Shown: positions 1 through 6,677, counted from the stretch's first letter. The stretch: 8,214 bases of DNA from Candidatus Coatesiibacteriota bacterium (GCA_014728185.1 WJMB01000026.1:1-8214); one strand, 5' to 3'. Translations and numbers: made by a program. Notes: generated by a model from the sequence alone, not told the origin.

Positions 1-662
1 GGCTCGATGCGCAACGAGTGGACCAACTGCGAGAACTCGCCGCTTAACGTCTCGGCGTAGTCGGCGTAGCAATAGACGGCGATCAGGTGACAACGGCGGG
101 GCACCTGCACCAGAGTGACCTCGTTGTGCGCCGTGGCTTCGACGCCGAGGAAGGTTTCCCGCCGGTCCCGGTAGACCACGGTGGCCGCCGGGTGACTGCC
201 GTGGTAGCCGGTCAGGGTCTCCTGAACCTCGACGCCGGGGACCTTCTCCTCCAGCAGTCCGATCAGGGCCTGGGCTAGGGCGTTGTCCAGGCGCGAGCCG
301 GCGTCGAGGGCGCGACGGACGCTCTCGGGAACCACGGGCAGGGAGTAGGCCTCGAGGTAGGCGATCTCGTCGTTGACCTCGGGACCGGAGCGGCGGGCGA
401 AGAACAGCCGATCGCGAAAAGAGAGGTTGCGCCAGAGGGCGTTGGGCGTGCGCAGGGTGTAGGGTCCGATGGTGTACTCGGCGCCGGGACCGACGTCCGC
501 GGTACCGTCGTCGTCATCGTCGCCGCCGACGACGATCTCCGGGGCCGTGCGCTCCGGGACCTCGTCCTCCCGACCATCGCAGGCGCAGAGCGGTAGAACG
601 GCGAGGGCGACGAGGCCGAGTATACATCTCGACCGCAGGCTGGTTAAGGCGTCTGGCGACAT
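1..662 (-). CDS. Putative lipoprotein, 3' end beyond the window
   Basis: The frame is open from an ATG at 662 to the window edge, giving 220 complete codons and no stop, so the C-terminus is missing. The start has an in-frame TAG 15 nt upstream and no other start between, so ATG 662 is the only conventional choice, although its GGAG lies unusually close to the ATG. Residues 14-27 are a hydrophobic signal peptide ending in L-C-A-C, so C28 is a likely lipidation site. A short acidic linker follows (five consecutive Asp at about residues 48-52). The mature domain has T-P-N-A-L-W (72-77) and a C-terminal segment YADYAETLSGEFSQLVHSL (199-217) that aligns without gaps to the two lipoproteins at 897-1532 and 1513-2184. 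I infer an exported, membrane-anchored protein of unknown function and a diverged paralogue of those two. The layout (W near the N-terminus, final amphipathic helix ending S-L) recalls PsbP/Mog1-like folds, but that is a guess. Confidence 0.85.
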   Translation of the reverse strand, partial: MSPDALTSLRSRCILGLVALAVLPLCACDGREDEVPERTAPEIVVGGDDDDDGTADVGPGAEYTIGPYTLRTPNALWRNLSFRDRLFFARRSGPEVNDEIAYLEAYSLPVVPESVRRALDAGSRLDNALAQALIGLLEEKVPGVEVQETLTGYHGSHPAATVVYRDRRETFLGVEATAHNEVTLVQVPRRCHLIAVYCYADYAETLSGEFSQLVHSLRIE

Positions 663-896
663 GCTCCGAGTTCTCTATAAAACAGCTGCTTGGTTGAATG
701 GACCGTTGTCAAGCCGCCGCTGGCGCCGGATTAACACCGGCAGACCTGGTTGTTTCCAGCACAGAAGCTTCGAAGTGGTTGTAGTCGGCGGTACCAGTAT
801 GAGCTGATGCCGACCGGAACCTGCTGTTTGGCAAGCGGAGGTGCGCATCCCGACAACGGCTCAGGACAATCGGCCATGCAGACCAGCGGTCCCGCT

Positions 897-1532
897 TCAG
901 CGCTCCGACGCCGGCTCGACCGTCGGGAAGAGGCGGCGGTCTTCGAAGACCAGTGTGTTGCGCAGGGCGTCCAGCTCGCCCCGCAGCGCGGGCAGACAGT
1001 CGGCGTAGCCGTAGGCGTGGTGGAAATGCAGCTCACCGTCGACGAGGACCAGGGCGGCCTCGTTGAAGCAGACGGCCCGCTCCGGGGCGTAAAGCTGCTC
1101 CTGCTCATCGGTGAAGTGGAGCAGCGCGCCGATGGTGGGCGACTCCCAAAGCGCCGGACCGGCGATCCAGCGCACGTCCGTCGCCCGTGTCTCGACCTCG
1201 CGGCGCAGTAGTGTCACCAGATCGTTGTGGACGACGGTCGTCAGCCCGGCCACGCGGGCGTAGTCCTCGTCGTCCAGGTAGTCGTCGAAGGGCTGGAGCT
1301 CCAGGTAGGCCGTCTCGTCGGCGTCACCCTCGCGGCGCGACAGGGCGAGACCTTGCGGCGCTTCCCGAGGCTCCCAGGCGTCGTTGGGTGTGGTCACCGC
1401 GTACCCGCCCCGGCGAACCGTCGTTCCCGGGCCGGGTTCGCTGACACAGCCGCCGCTGAACAGTAGACAGGCGAGCGCTGGGAGCAGATATCGACGGATT
1501 TGACCAGCGGGGCTACAGATTCCAGTCTCCAC
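897..1532 (-). CDS. Putative lipoprotein (second of three related copies)
   Basis: The gene encodes 211 residues from a GTG start at 1532. The start lies inside the last codons of the upstream lipoprotein gene (20-bp overlap) and is supported by a strong Shine-Dalgarno GGAGGAG four bases before it. A signal peptide covers residues 14-28 and ends F-S-G-G-C, with C29 as the probable lipid-modified cysteine; Ser rather than Leu at -3 makes the lipobox imperfect. The mature part carries T-P-N-D-A-W (48-53), an acidic D-D-Y-L-D-D-E-D stretch (83-90), and the family segment YADCLPALRGELDALRNTL (176-194). No enzyme motif is visible. Overlap with the upstream gene implies co-transcription and translational coupling, so the two probably act together. 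Function unknown; paralogy to the neighbours on both sides is seen directly in the sequence. Confidence 0.88.
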   Translation of the reverse strand: METGICSPAGQIRRYLLPALACLLFSGGCVSEPGPGTTVRRGGYAVTTPNDAWEPREAPQGLALSRREGDADETAYLELQPFDDYLDDEDYARVAGLTTVVHNDLVTLLRREVETRATDVRWIAGPALWESPTIGALLHFTDEQEQLYAPERAVCFNEAALVLVDGELHFHHAYGYADCLPALRGELDALRNTLVFEDRRLFPTVEPASER

Positions 1533-2184
1533 TGAACTCCTCCATGCTCTCCAGCTCCTGCTCGCTCAGCGGCTCGAAATCCTCGTCCAGGGGCGTGGTC
1601 TGGCGGTCGGGGAACTGGTCCTCGCCGAAGTCCAGGCTGTCGAGGACGGCCAGCAGCTCGGGGCGCAGCACCTCTTCCTCCTCGGCCAGGCAGCCGGCGT
1701 CGAGGAACCAGTAGCGGCTGCCCACGAAGTAGAGGCGCTCGAGGTGGAACTGGTCATGTCCGGCGGTGCGGTCGTGATAGCTGTACTCGGCGGCCAGGTA
1801 GGGATCGGTGAGCAAGCGTGGTTCCAGGTTCTCCAGGCGGACCTGGTTGCCGGAGAGCTCGATCTGCTCGCGCAGGATGTCGGCGGCCTCGAGGAGGAAG
1901 TCCTGCTCCTCGCCGGCGTTGCGGATCTGGGTCTCGGTCTGCAGGCCCTCGCCGCCGTAGTAGAGCTTGAGCTCGCCCAGCAGACTGGTGCGGTAGTAGC
2001 GGCGCACCAGCAGGGCGTCGTCGCTCTCGATCAGGCGCCATTCGGCGTTGGGCAGGACAACGCCGGCCAGGCCCCAGGTCGCATCTTTCTCACCGAGGCG
2101 TGGCTCGGCGGCGCAGCCCAGCAGGAACGGCAGAGCCGATAGGACGATGAGGAAGAGGCCGCGCGGGATGGTTTTGCTGGACAA
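1513..2184 (-). CDS. Putative lipoprotein (first of three related copies)
   Basis: The gene encodes 223 residues from a TTG start at 2184, preceded by GAGGTGA with six bases between AGG and the start. The N-terminus is a textbook lipoprotein signal: Lys and Arg at 4 and 8, a hydrophobic core (9-22) and the lipobox L-L-G-C with C24. After it come L-P-N-A-E-W (44-49), a mixed alpha/beta-like region, and the family C-terminal segment LAEEEEVLRPELLAVLDSL (166-184). The tail after residue 186 is strongly acidic (many Glu and Asp) and longer than in the paralogues. It is the first gene of a two-gene unit with 897-1532 and is preceded by a 250-bp gap holding a TTGACA hexamer and a repeat tract. No catalytic motif is visible. 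Role unknown; a cell-envelope location is inferred from the lipobox. Confidence 0.88.
   Translation of the reverse strand: MSSKTIPRGLFLIVLSALPFLLGCAAEPRLGEKDATWGLAGVVLPNAEWRLIESDDALLVRRYYRTSLLGELKLYYGGEGLQTETQIRNAGEEQDFLLEAADILREQIELSGNQVRLENLEPRLLTDPYLAAEYSYHDRTAGHDQFHLERLYFVGSRYWFLDAGCLAEEEEVLRPELLAVLDSLDFGEDQFPDRQTTPLDEDFEPLSEQELESMEEFSGDWNL
1537..1543 (-). promoter_or_regulatory. Ribosome binding site fixing the GTG start at 1532
   Basis: On the minus strand GGAGGAG is followed by TTCA and then GTG. It lies entirely within the coding sequence of the preceding lipoprotein gene (the Met-Glu-Glu codons near its end), so the coding sequence doubles as ribosome binding site. It favours the GTG start over any later one and supports re-initiation by ribosomes finishing the upstream gene. 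Confidence 0.75.
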
Positions 2185-2187
2185 GAT

Positions 2188-2194
2188 TCACCTC
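2188..2194 (-). promoter_or_regulatory. Ribosome binding site for the TTG start at 2184
   Basis: GAGGTGA on the minus strand sits at normal distance from the TTG codon. No ATG or GTG lies in frame nearby that would keep the signal peptide, so this site decides the start. Confidence 0.6.
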
Positions 2195-2268
2195 GCTGGT
2201 CCGGGGTCGTTCGGCGGGGTCATGGTGATTGGAAAGGGCCGGCCGCCAGGTTCTCGGAGGATCGTGAA

Positions 2269-2297
2269 ATCAGTTCGTATCGGTTGGTTATTGTCAA
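2269..2297 (-). promoter_or_regulatory. Possible promoter for the lipoprotein pair
   Basis: A perfect TTGACA (-35, complement of 2292-2297) lies about 110 bases upstream of the TTG start. The hexamer 17 bases further is ACTGAT, only a 3/6 match to TATAAT, so the assignment rests on the -35 box. The -35 lies within a short inverted repeat, TGGTT-N6-AACCA (2285-2300), which could be an operator or chance. A single sigma-70-type promoter here would serve both overlapping lipoprotein genes. Confidence 0.3.
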
Positions 2298-2310
2298 CCA
2301 CGATAACTCT

Positions 2311-2359
2311 TCGACCGGTCGACCGGTCGACCGGCGAGCCGGTCGGCAAGCCGGTCGGC
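2311..2359. repeat. GC-rich short tandem repeats with a 20-bp palindrome
   Basis: Three exact, adjacent copies of the octamer TCGACCGG fill 2311-2334. They are followed by two near-exact 12-mers, GAGCCGGTCGGC (2336-2347) and AAGCCGGTCGGC (2348-2359). Positions 2311-2330 form a perfect 20-bp palindrome. An alternative hairpin pairs GACCGGC (2328-2334) with GCCGGTC (2337-2343) and extends to about 10 pairs with one wobble. The tract lies between the end of the 2435-3049 gene and the lipoprotein promoter. It has no T-run, so it is not a classical intrinsic terminator, but the stems could block 3' exonucleases or slow polymerase. It could also be a REP-like or protein-binding repeat; the sequence alone does not decide. 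Confidence 0.8.
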
Positions 2360-2434
2360 GCTGGGGTCCTGTACTGGTTGGGTCTGGAGGGGGGAGGTTG
2401 ACGGAGCAATCGTACACCAGGAGGCGGGCGGTGT

Positions 2435-3049
2435 CTAGCGGGCCAGGACGGCGGCGGAGATCTCGGCGCCCCGGCGCCAGACCAGAGAGCGCTGGCCCAG
2501 GACGATGCCGCCCATCGCTCGGGCGCGTTCGACATCGGCCCGGGCCAGCAGACGGTCGACCTCGACCAGATAGGGGCGCTCGCTCTTCAGCGGGCGCTCC
2601 AGGTACTTGTTGAAGCCGCTGTCCACCTCCAGCTCCTGCTGGACCTCGAGCCAGGAGACGGCCAGGCGCAGGTAGGTGTCCCAGAGGGAGATCAACTCGT
2701 CGAGGAGGGGGGCGTTAGGGTGCTCGGCCGCGAGGCGCGTTTCCAGGGCTCCCAGGTAATCGGCCAGTGCGCGGTAGGCCTCGAGGGCGGCCCGACGCTC
2801 CTCCGGCTCTGCTTCCAGGGGCTGAGACTTCAACCCGCCGGTCTCGAAGGCTGCGGTTTCCTCGTGGGCCAGGTGGACCAACAGGAGCTGGACCGCCAGG
2901 GCGGTCTCGGCGCGCTCCAGCCGGTTGCGCTCGGCCAGGGGCGGGACGTCCTCGCGGCAGTCCGCCGACAGGCCGATGGTCAGCGCCAGGGCGCCCAGGC
3001 CCAGACCGATGAACACCGGCAGGGCGACGGTGGCGGCCAGGACCTTCAT
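2435..3049 (-). CDS. Membrane-anchored helical protein of unknown function
   Basis: The gene encodes 204 residues. Residues 4-28 are one long hydrophobic segment, either an uncleaved membrane anchor or a signal peptide. C31 is preceded by Asp, so a lipoprotein signal is unlikely. The rest is rich in Ala, Leu, Glu and Arg with heptad-like spacing (about 36-110 and 112-175), predicting a helical bundle or coiled coil outside the membrane. No enzyme motif is visible. Its ATG overlaps the folP stop codon (ATGA) and it has no good Shine-Dalgarno of its own, so translation is probably coupled to folP. That means co-expression, not necessarily a folate role. A helical sensor-like domain is one possibility, without positive evidence. 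I do not recognise the family. Confidence 0.8.
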   Translation of the reverse strand: MKVLAATVALPVFIGLGLGALALTIGLSADCREDVPPLAERNRLERAETALAVQLLLVHLAHEETAAFETGGLKSQPLEAEPEERRAALEAYRALADYLGALETRLAAEHPNAPLLDELISLWDTYLRLAVSWLEVQQELEVDSGFNKYLERPLKSERPYLVEVDRLLARADVERARAMGGIVLGQRSLVWRRGAEISAAVLAR

Positions 3050-4257
3050 TGACCCGTTCCGGCGATCGCCGCGGCCACCTTGACCGCTTGGACGGCGGCG
3101 GCGACGTCGTGGACGCGCAGGACTCCGGCCCCGCGCAGCAGGGCGGCGGTGTGGGCGGCCAGGGTGCCGGACAGGCGGTCCCCGACCTCAACGCCGCTGA
3201 GCGTTCCGATGAAGGACTTGCGTGAGGCCCCGATCACCAGGGGGCGGTCGAAGCCGCCGAACCACTCAAGATGGTTGAGCAGGGCCAGGTTGTCCCCCAG
3301 ACGCTTGCCGAAGCCGATCCCCGGGTCCAGGGCCAGGTTCCCGCTGGGTATCCCGGCGGCGATGGCGGCGGCGACGCGCTCGGTGAAGAAGGCGTGCAGC
3401 TCGCCGGCCAGGTCGTCGTAAGCGGGATCGCGCTGCATGTCGCGGGGGGTGCCGCGCATATGCATCAGGATCACCCCGGCGTCGAACTCGGCGACGGCTT
3501 CCGCCGTGCCGGAGTCATCGCCCAGGCCGCGCAGAGCGGTGATATCGTTGACGATGTGCGCACCGGCCTGCAGGCAGGCCCGGGCCACCGCGCCCTTGTA
3601 GGTGTCCACGCTGATCAGGGCGTCGGTACGCTCCGCCAGAGCGCGGACCACGGGCAGCAGGCGCGCCAGTTCGATCTCGGCGGGGACGGGCTCGGCGCCG
3701 GGACGGGTGCTCTCGGCGCCGACATCGATGATCGCCGCGCCCTCATCGATCATCCGACCGGCCCGCTCCAGGGCCGCGTCGGCGTCAGCGGCCAGACCGT
3801 CGCCGGAGAAGGAGTCCTCGGTCAGATTGAGGATGCCCATCACCCGGGGCTCGCTCAGGTCGATTTCCCGCCCCCGGACCCGCCAGACGGGCACGCCCTC
3901 GAGGGCGTCGAGGACGGCGCCCAGCTCCTCGGCCAGGGCGCCCAGTCCGAACTGCTGACCGTCGAGCTTGGCGCGCAGGCGGTCGAGCTGCGCCCGGGTG
4001 CCGCCGAGAATCACGTCGGTGGTTTCGACTCCACGTACCACCAGGCCCTTGTGCACGGCGGCCTCGGCCCCGACGACGAGGGCCTCCTGTTTGAGGATCG
4101 TGGCCGGGGTGAAGCGCAGGCCGGCAATCTGCAGGACGTGGAAACTCAGCTTGGGGATCATCAGGCGCACGCCGGCGCTGGAGACACCGGCGCGCTCCAT
4201 CAGCGCGACGGCGTCGGCGGGCCGGTCGATACGGCAGGGGCGGATACGGTAGCGCAT
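3046..4257 (-). CDS. folP: Dihydropteroate synthase with N-terminal extra domain
   Basis: FolP condenses 6-hydroxymethyl-dihydropterin diphosphate with p-aminobenzoate to make dihydropteroate in cytosolic folate synthesis; it is the sulfonamide target family. At 403 residues it exceeds the usual ~280. The TIM-barrel part begins near residue 138 and shows loop 1 GILNLTEDSFSGDG (141-154, Glu where Pro is commonest), D-V-G-A-E-S-T-R-P-G (178-187), S-V-D-T-Y-K (216-221), V-N-D-I-T (236-240), M-H-M-R-G-T (265-270), D-P-G-I-G-F-G-K (311-318), G-A-S-R-K-S-F (343-349) and R-V-H-D (381-384), so it looks active. Residues 1-125 form an extra domain I recall from DHPS of some Clostridia and Geobacter-like bacteria; its role is unknown to me. 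I chose ATG 4257, with AAGGTG nine bases upstream; a GTG at 4269 in frame would add four residues. folK is not adjacent. Confidence 0.95.
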   Translation of the reverse strand: MRYRIRPCRIDRPADAVALMERAGVSSAGVRLMIPKLSFHVLQIAGLRFTPATILKQEALVVGAEAAVHKGLVVRGVETTDVILGGTRAQLDRLRAKLDGQQFGLGALAEELGAVLDALEGVPVWRVRGREIDLSEPRVMGILNLTEDSFSGDGLAADADAALERAGRMIDEGAAIIDVGAESTRPGAEPVPAEIELARLLPVVRALAERTDALISVDTYKGAVARACLQAGAHIVNDITALRGLGDDSGTAEAVAEFDAGVILMHMRGTPRDMQRDPAYDDLAGELHAFFTERVAAAIAAGIPSGNLALDPGIGFGKRLGDNLALLNHLEWFGGFDRPLVIGASRKSFIGTLSGVEVGDRLSGTLAAHTAALLRGAGVLRVHDVAAAVQAVKVAAAIAGTGQ

Positions 4258-4681
4258 GACTTGTTGCACCTTGTTTCAGACAGCGGCGGTCGAGAATCGG
4301 CTTAAGGGTTGCCGTTTCTCAACGGTGTTAGGCTACCAGCGGTAAAGGGCGATTGGCTCCCGCATCATGTGAACGGGTTTAGATAAGGGAACACCACAGC
4401 GAACCGAACCGGCGTTTACAACTGCCGAGAGCGGATACGAGGGAGTAGTTCACGATGCTTGCTCTACTGTTGGCTGTCAATTCGAACAAACCCCCGACGT
4501 TGCAAGAGCTAAACCAGGCAGCAGGTTACTTTTTGCCTATCCAACACATATGCTGAAGCTTCCGGAACGACCAAAGGGAACGACGACAACCGATCGGGCC
4601 GTCGGCCATCCCGCTGCGGGGGTGAAAACGGCGCCGGGCGGCTGGTGCGCCGCCCGGTTTCGCAATGTTGAAAAGGTTGAA
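4258..4681. other. Non-coding gap between ftsH and folP
   Basis: About 420 bases without a supportable gene. Local composition is less GC-rich than the flanking genes, consistent with regulatory sequence. The ftsH terminator occupies the high-coordinate end (4624-4657). A perfect TTGACA on the minus strand (complement of 4475-4480) could be a -35 for folP, but the hexamer 17 bases on (CATCGT) is a poor -10 and the leader would be about 190 bases. Short minus-strand ATG frames, for example the 11-codon M-M-R-E-P-I-A-L-Y-R-W near 4367, have no ribosome binding site. I see no tRNA cloverleaf, riboswitch core or repeat. It probably holds the folP promoter and leader; a small RNA cannot be excluded. 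Confidence 0.5.
4624..4657 (-). terminator. Hairpin terminator after ftsH
   Basis: CCGGGCGGC (4634-4642) pairs perfectly with GCCGCCCGG (4649-4657) across a six-base loop. On the minus strand the stem starts about 25 bases after the ftsH stop and is followed, after CGCCG, by TTTT (4628-4625). The T-run is short and slightly displaced, so termination may be partial or need help. It separates ftsH from the folP unit. Confidence 0.6.
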
Positions 4682-6661
4682 TCATTCGTCCTCGGTTTCG
4701 GCGGGGCTTCCGCTACCCAGCGGCGCGGTGTCGGCGGCGTCGGGATCGTCACCGGGCCAGTAGGCGGGATCGTCGCTTTCCTTCAGGCGACGCTTGCGCT
4801 CCTCGGCCTGCTCCCGGGCGTATTCGGCGCGCAGATCGGGCAGCTCGCGGTCGTACTCAGGCAGCTCCTCGCCGCGGGCCAGGGCCAGGGCCTCGACGTC
4901 GTCCAGGGTCTCGCGCTCCAGCAGGGCCTCGGCCATTCTCTCCAAGTGTTCGCGGTGCTCGGTGAGGAGCTGCTTGGCCGTGGCGTGGGCCTCCTCGACG
5001 ATGCGCCGGACCTCGTCGTCGATGATTTGGGCGGTCTGCTCGGAAAAGTCGCGGTGCTGGGATATCTCGCGGCCGAGGAATATCTCCTCGGATTTCTGGC
5101 CGAAGGCGATAGGTCCCAGCCGCTCGCTCATTCCCCACTGGGTGACCATCCGGCGGGCCAGCTCGCTGACCTTCTCGATATCGTTGGCGGCGCCGGAGCT
5201 GCCCCGGTTGTAGATGATCTCCTCGGCCGCGCGGCCGCCCATCAGCACGGCCAGGCGCTTCTTGAGGTAGTCGGGATCGAAGTTGAGCCGCTCCTTGCGC
5301 GGCAGGGGCATGGTCAAGCCCAGGGCGCGACCCCGGGGGATGATGGTCACCTTGTGCACCGGGTCGTAGCCGGGCAGCAGCAGCGAAACCAGGGCGTGAC
5401 CGGCCTCGTGGTAGGCCACCAGCCGCTTGTCGGTCTCGTCGAGGCGGCGCGAACGCCGCTCCGGACCCATCATTACCTTGTCCCGGGCCTCCTCCATCAC
5501 CTCCTGGGTGATGGCGCTCATGTCGTAACGGGCGGCCAGAATGGCGGCCTCGTTGAGCAGGTTGGCCAGATCGGCTCCGGAGAAGAAGGGGGTGCTGCGA
5601 GCGATCTTGCGCAGGTCGACGTCGTCGGCCAGGGGTTTCTCCTGGGCGTGGACCCGCAGGATGGCCTCGCGGCCGTCGATATCGGGCAGGTCGACGACGA
5701 TTTGGCGGTCGAAGCGGCCCGGACGCAGCAGGGCCGGATCGAGGACGTCGGGGCGGTTGGTGGCGGCCATCAGGATGACCGATTCGTCGGTCTCGAAGCC
5801 GTCCATCTCGATGAGCAGTTGGTTGAGGGTCTGCTCGCGCTCGTCGTGTCCGCCTCCCAGACCGGCGCCGCGCTGGCGCCCCACGGCGTCGAGCTCGTCG
5901 ACGAAGATGATGCAGGGGGCGTTGCGGCGGCCGGTGTTGAACAGGTCGCGCACCCGGGAGGCGCCCACGCCGACGAACATCTCGACGAAGTCGGAACCGG
6001 AGATGCTGAAGAAGGGCGCGTTGGCCTCACCGGCCACGGCTTTGGCCAACAGGGTCTTGCCGGTGCCCGGCGGTCCGACCAGCAGGATGCCGTGGGGTAT
6101 CTTGCCGCCCAGCTTCTGGAACTTCTTGGGCTGGCGCAGGAAGCTGATGACCTCGGTTAGCTCTTCCTTGGCCTCGTCGCAGCCGGCGACGTCGTCGAAG
6201 GTGATCTTGTTCTTGGCCCGGTTGATCAACCGCGCCTTGCTCTTGCCGAACTGGAAGGCCTGGTTGCCGGCGCCGCGCATCCGCCGCATCATGAAGAGGA
6301 AGAGCACCACGATCAGGATCACCGGACCCAGCGAGATCAACAGGGTCCAGAACATCCCCTGGCCCTTCTCCTCGCTGACGTTGACCCCCTGCTGGACCAG
6401 ACGATTGATGAACTCGCTGTCGGCCGAGGAGTAGCTGACGGTGAAGTCTGGACCCTCGGGACTGGCGCCTTCGCCCTGTTTGTAGACCAGCAGCTCCTCG
6501 TCGGTGATGACCACCTTGGCGATGCCGCCGGCGGACAGCATGCGTTCGAATTCGGTGATGCTCTTCTCCTCCAGCCCGCTGGGCGAAAGGAAGTGCAGTA
6601 ACAACAGGGCGCCGCCCAGGATGATGACCCAGGGCAGGATGCTTTTGAGGACCTTGTTCAG
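4682..6661 (-). CDS. ftsH: ATP-dependent zinc metalloprotease FtsH, CTG start
   Basis: FtsH is a hexameric inner-membrane AAA+ protease that extracts and degrades damaged membrane proteins and short-lived regulators. The 659-residue product has TM1 at about 8-25, a ~75-residue extracytoplasmic domain, TM2 at about 103-124, the pore motif F-V-G-V-G (229-233), Walker A GPPGTGKT (196-203), Walker B I-I-F-V-D-E-L-D (251-258), the second region of homology with A-T-N-R-P...G-R-F-D-R (300-319), the zinc site HEAGH (418-422) with third ligand Asp494 in A-A-N-D, and an acidic tail. All catalytic residues are present. The first ATG/GTG/TTG in frame is TTG at 6604, which would remove most of TM1. The CTG at 6661 with AAGGAG five bases upstream gives M-N-K-V-L-K-S-I-L-P-W, a typical FtsH N-terminus, and an in-frame TAA sits 9 bases before it. 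I therefore extend to the CTG. Confidence 0.95.
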   Translation of the reverse strand: MNKVLKSILPWVIILGGALLLLHFLSPSGLEEKSITEFERMLSAGGIAKVVITDEELLVYKQGEGASPEGPDFTVSYSSADSEFINRLVQQGVNVSEEKGQGMFWTLLISLGPVILIVVLFLFMMRRMRGAGNQAFQFGKSKARLINRAKNKITFDDVAGCDEAKEELTEVISFLRQPKKFQKLGGKIPHGILLVGPPGTGKTLLAKAVAGEANAPFFSISGSDFVEMFVGVGASRVRDLFNTGRRNAPCIIFVDELDAVGRQRGAGLGGGHDEREQTLNQLLIEMDGFETDESVILMAATNRPDVLDPALLRPGRFDRQIVVDLPDIDGREAILRVHAQEKPLADDVDLRKIARSTPFFSGADLANLLNEAAILAARYDMSAITQEVMEEARDKVMMGPERRSRRLDETDKRLVAYHEAGHALVSLLLPGYDPVHKVTIIPRGRALGLTMPLPRKERLNFDPDYLKKRLAVLMGGRAAEEIIYNRGSSGAANDIEKVSELARRMVTQWGMSERLGPIAFGQKSEEIFLGREISQHRDFSEQTAQIIDDEVRRIVEEAHATAKQLLTEHREHLERMAEALLERETLDDVEALALARGEELPEYDRELPDLRAEYAREQAEERKRRLKESDDPAYWPGDDPDAADTAPLGSGSPAETEDE

Positions 6662-6666
6662 GGTGA

Positions 6667-6672
6667 CTCCTT
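6667..6672 (-). promoter_or_regulatory. Shine-Dalgarno deciding the CTG start of ftsH
   Basis: AAGGAG on the minus strand is followed by TCACC and the CTG at 6661-6659. A six-base match to the anti-Shine-Dalgarno at five bases' spacing is near ideal, and no ATG, GTG or TTG in any frame lies at a suitable distance to use it for another gene. Confidence 0.75.
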
Positions 6673-6677
6673 ACCGC

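Noticed and set aside
677..712. TTGACA and TTTTAT upstream of the 1-662 gene as a promoter
   Set aside because: The hexamers are 24 bases apart, too far for a standard sigma-70 promoter, and no better -10 lies at 16-18 bases.
717..741. GCCGG-N7-CCGGC inverted repeat downstream of the lipoprotein pair as a terminator
   Set aside because: Only five pairs, no T-run, and about 160 bases beyond the stop codon.
885..896. AGCGG-TC-CCGCT symmetry directly after the stop of the 897-1532 gene
   Set aside because: The stem is five pairs with a two-base loop and no T-run, too little for a terminator call.
2188..2223. 11-codon frame (M-T-P-P-N-D-P-G-P-A-R) whose stop lies in the next gene's ribosome site
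   Set aside because: The arrangement would suit a leader peptide, but it has no Shine-Dalgarno of its own and such short frames are frequent by chance.
3271..4305. 344-codon open frame on the plus strand opposite folP
   Set aside because: It mirrors folP codons, is rich in Gly/Asp/Gln/His without domains, and has no ribosome site of note.
4444..4490. tRNA-like look (paired AGTAG/CTACT and a TTCGAAC) in the gap before folP
   Set aside because: No acceptor stem, anticodon arm or complete T-arm can be formed around it.
4550..6160. 536-codon open frame on the plus strand opposite ftsH
   Set aside because: It is antisense to unmistakable FtsH coding sequence. Its product is repetitive Gly/Leu/Val/Gln without motifs, as expected from GC-rich codon bias on the opposite strand.
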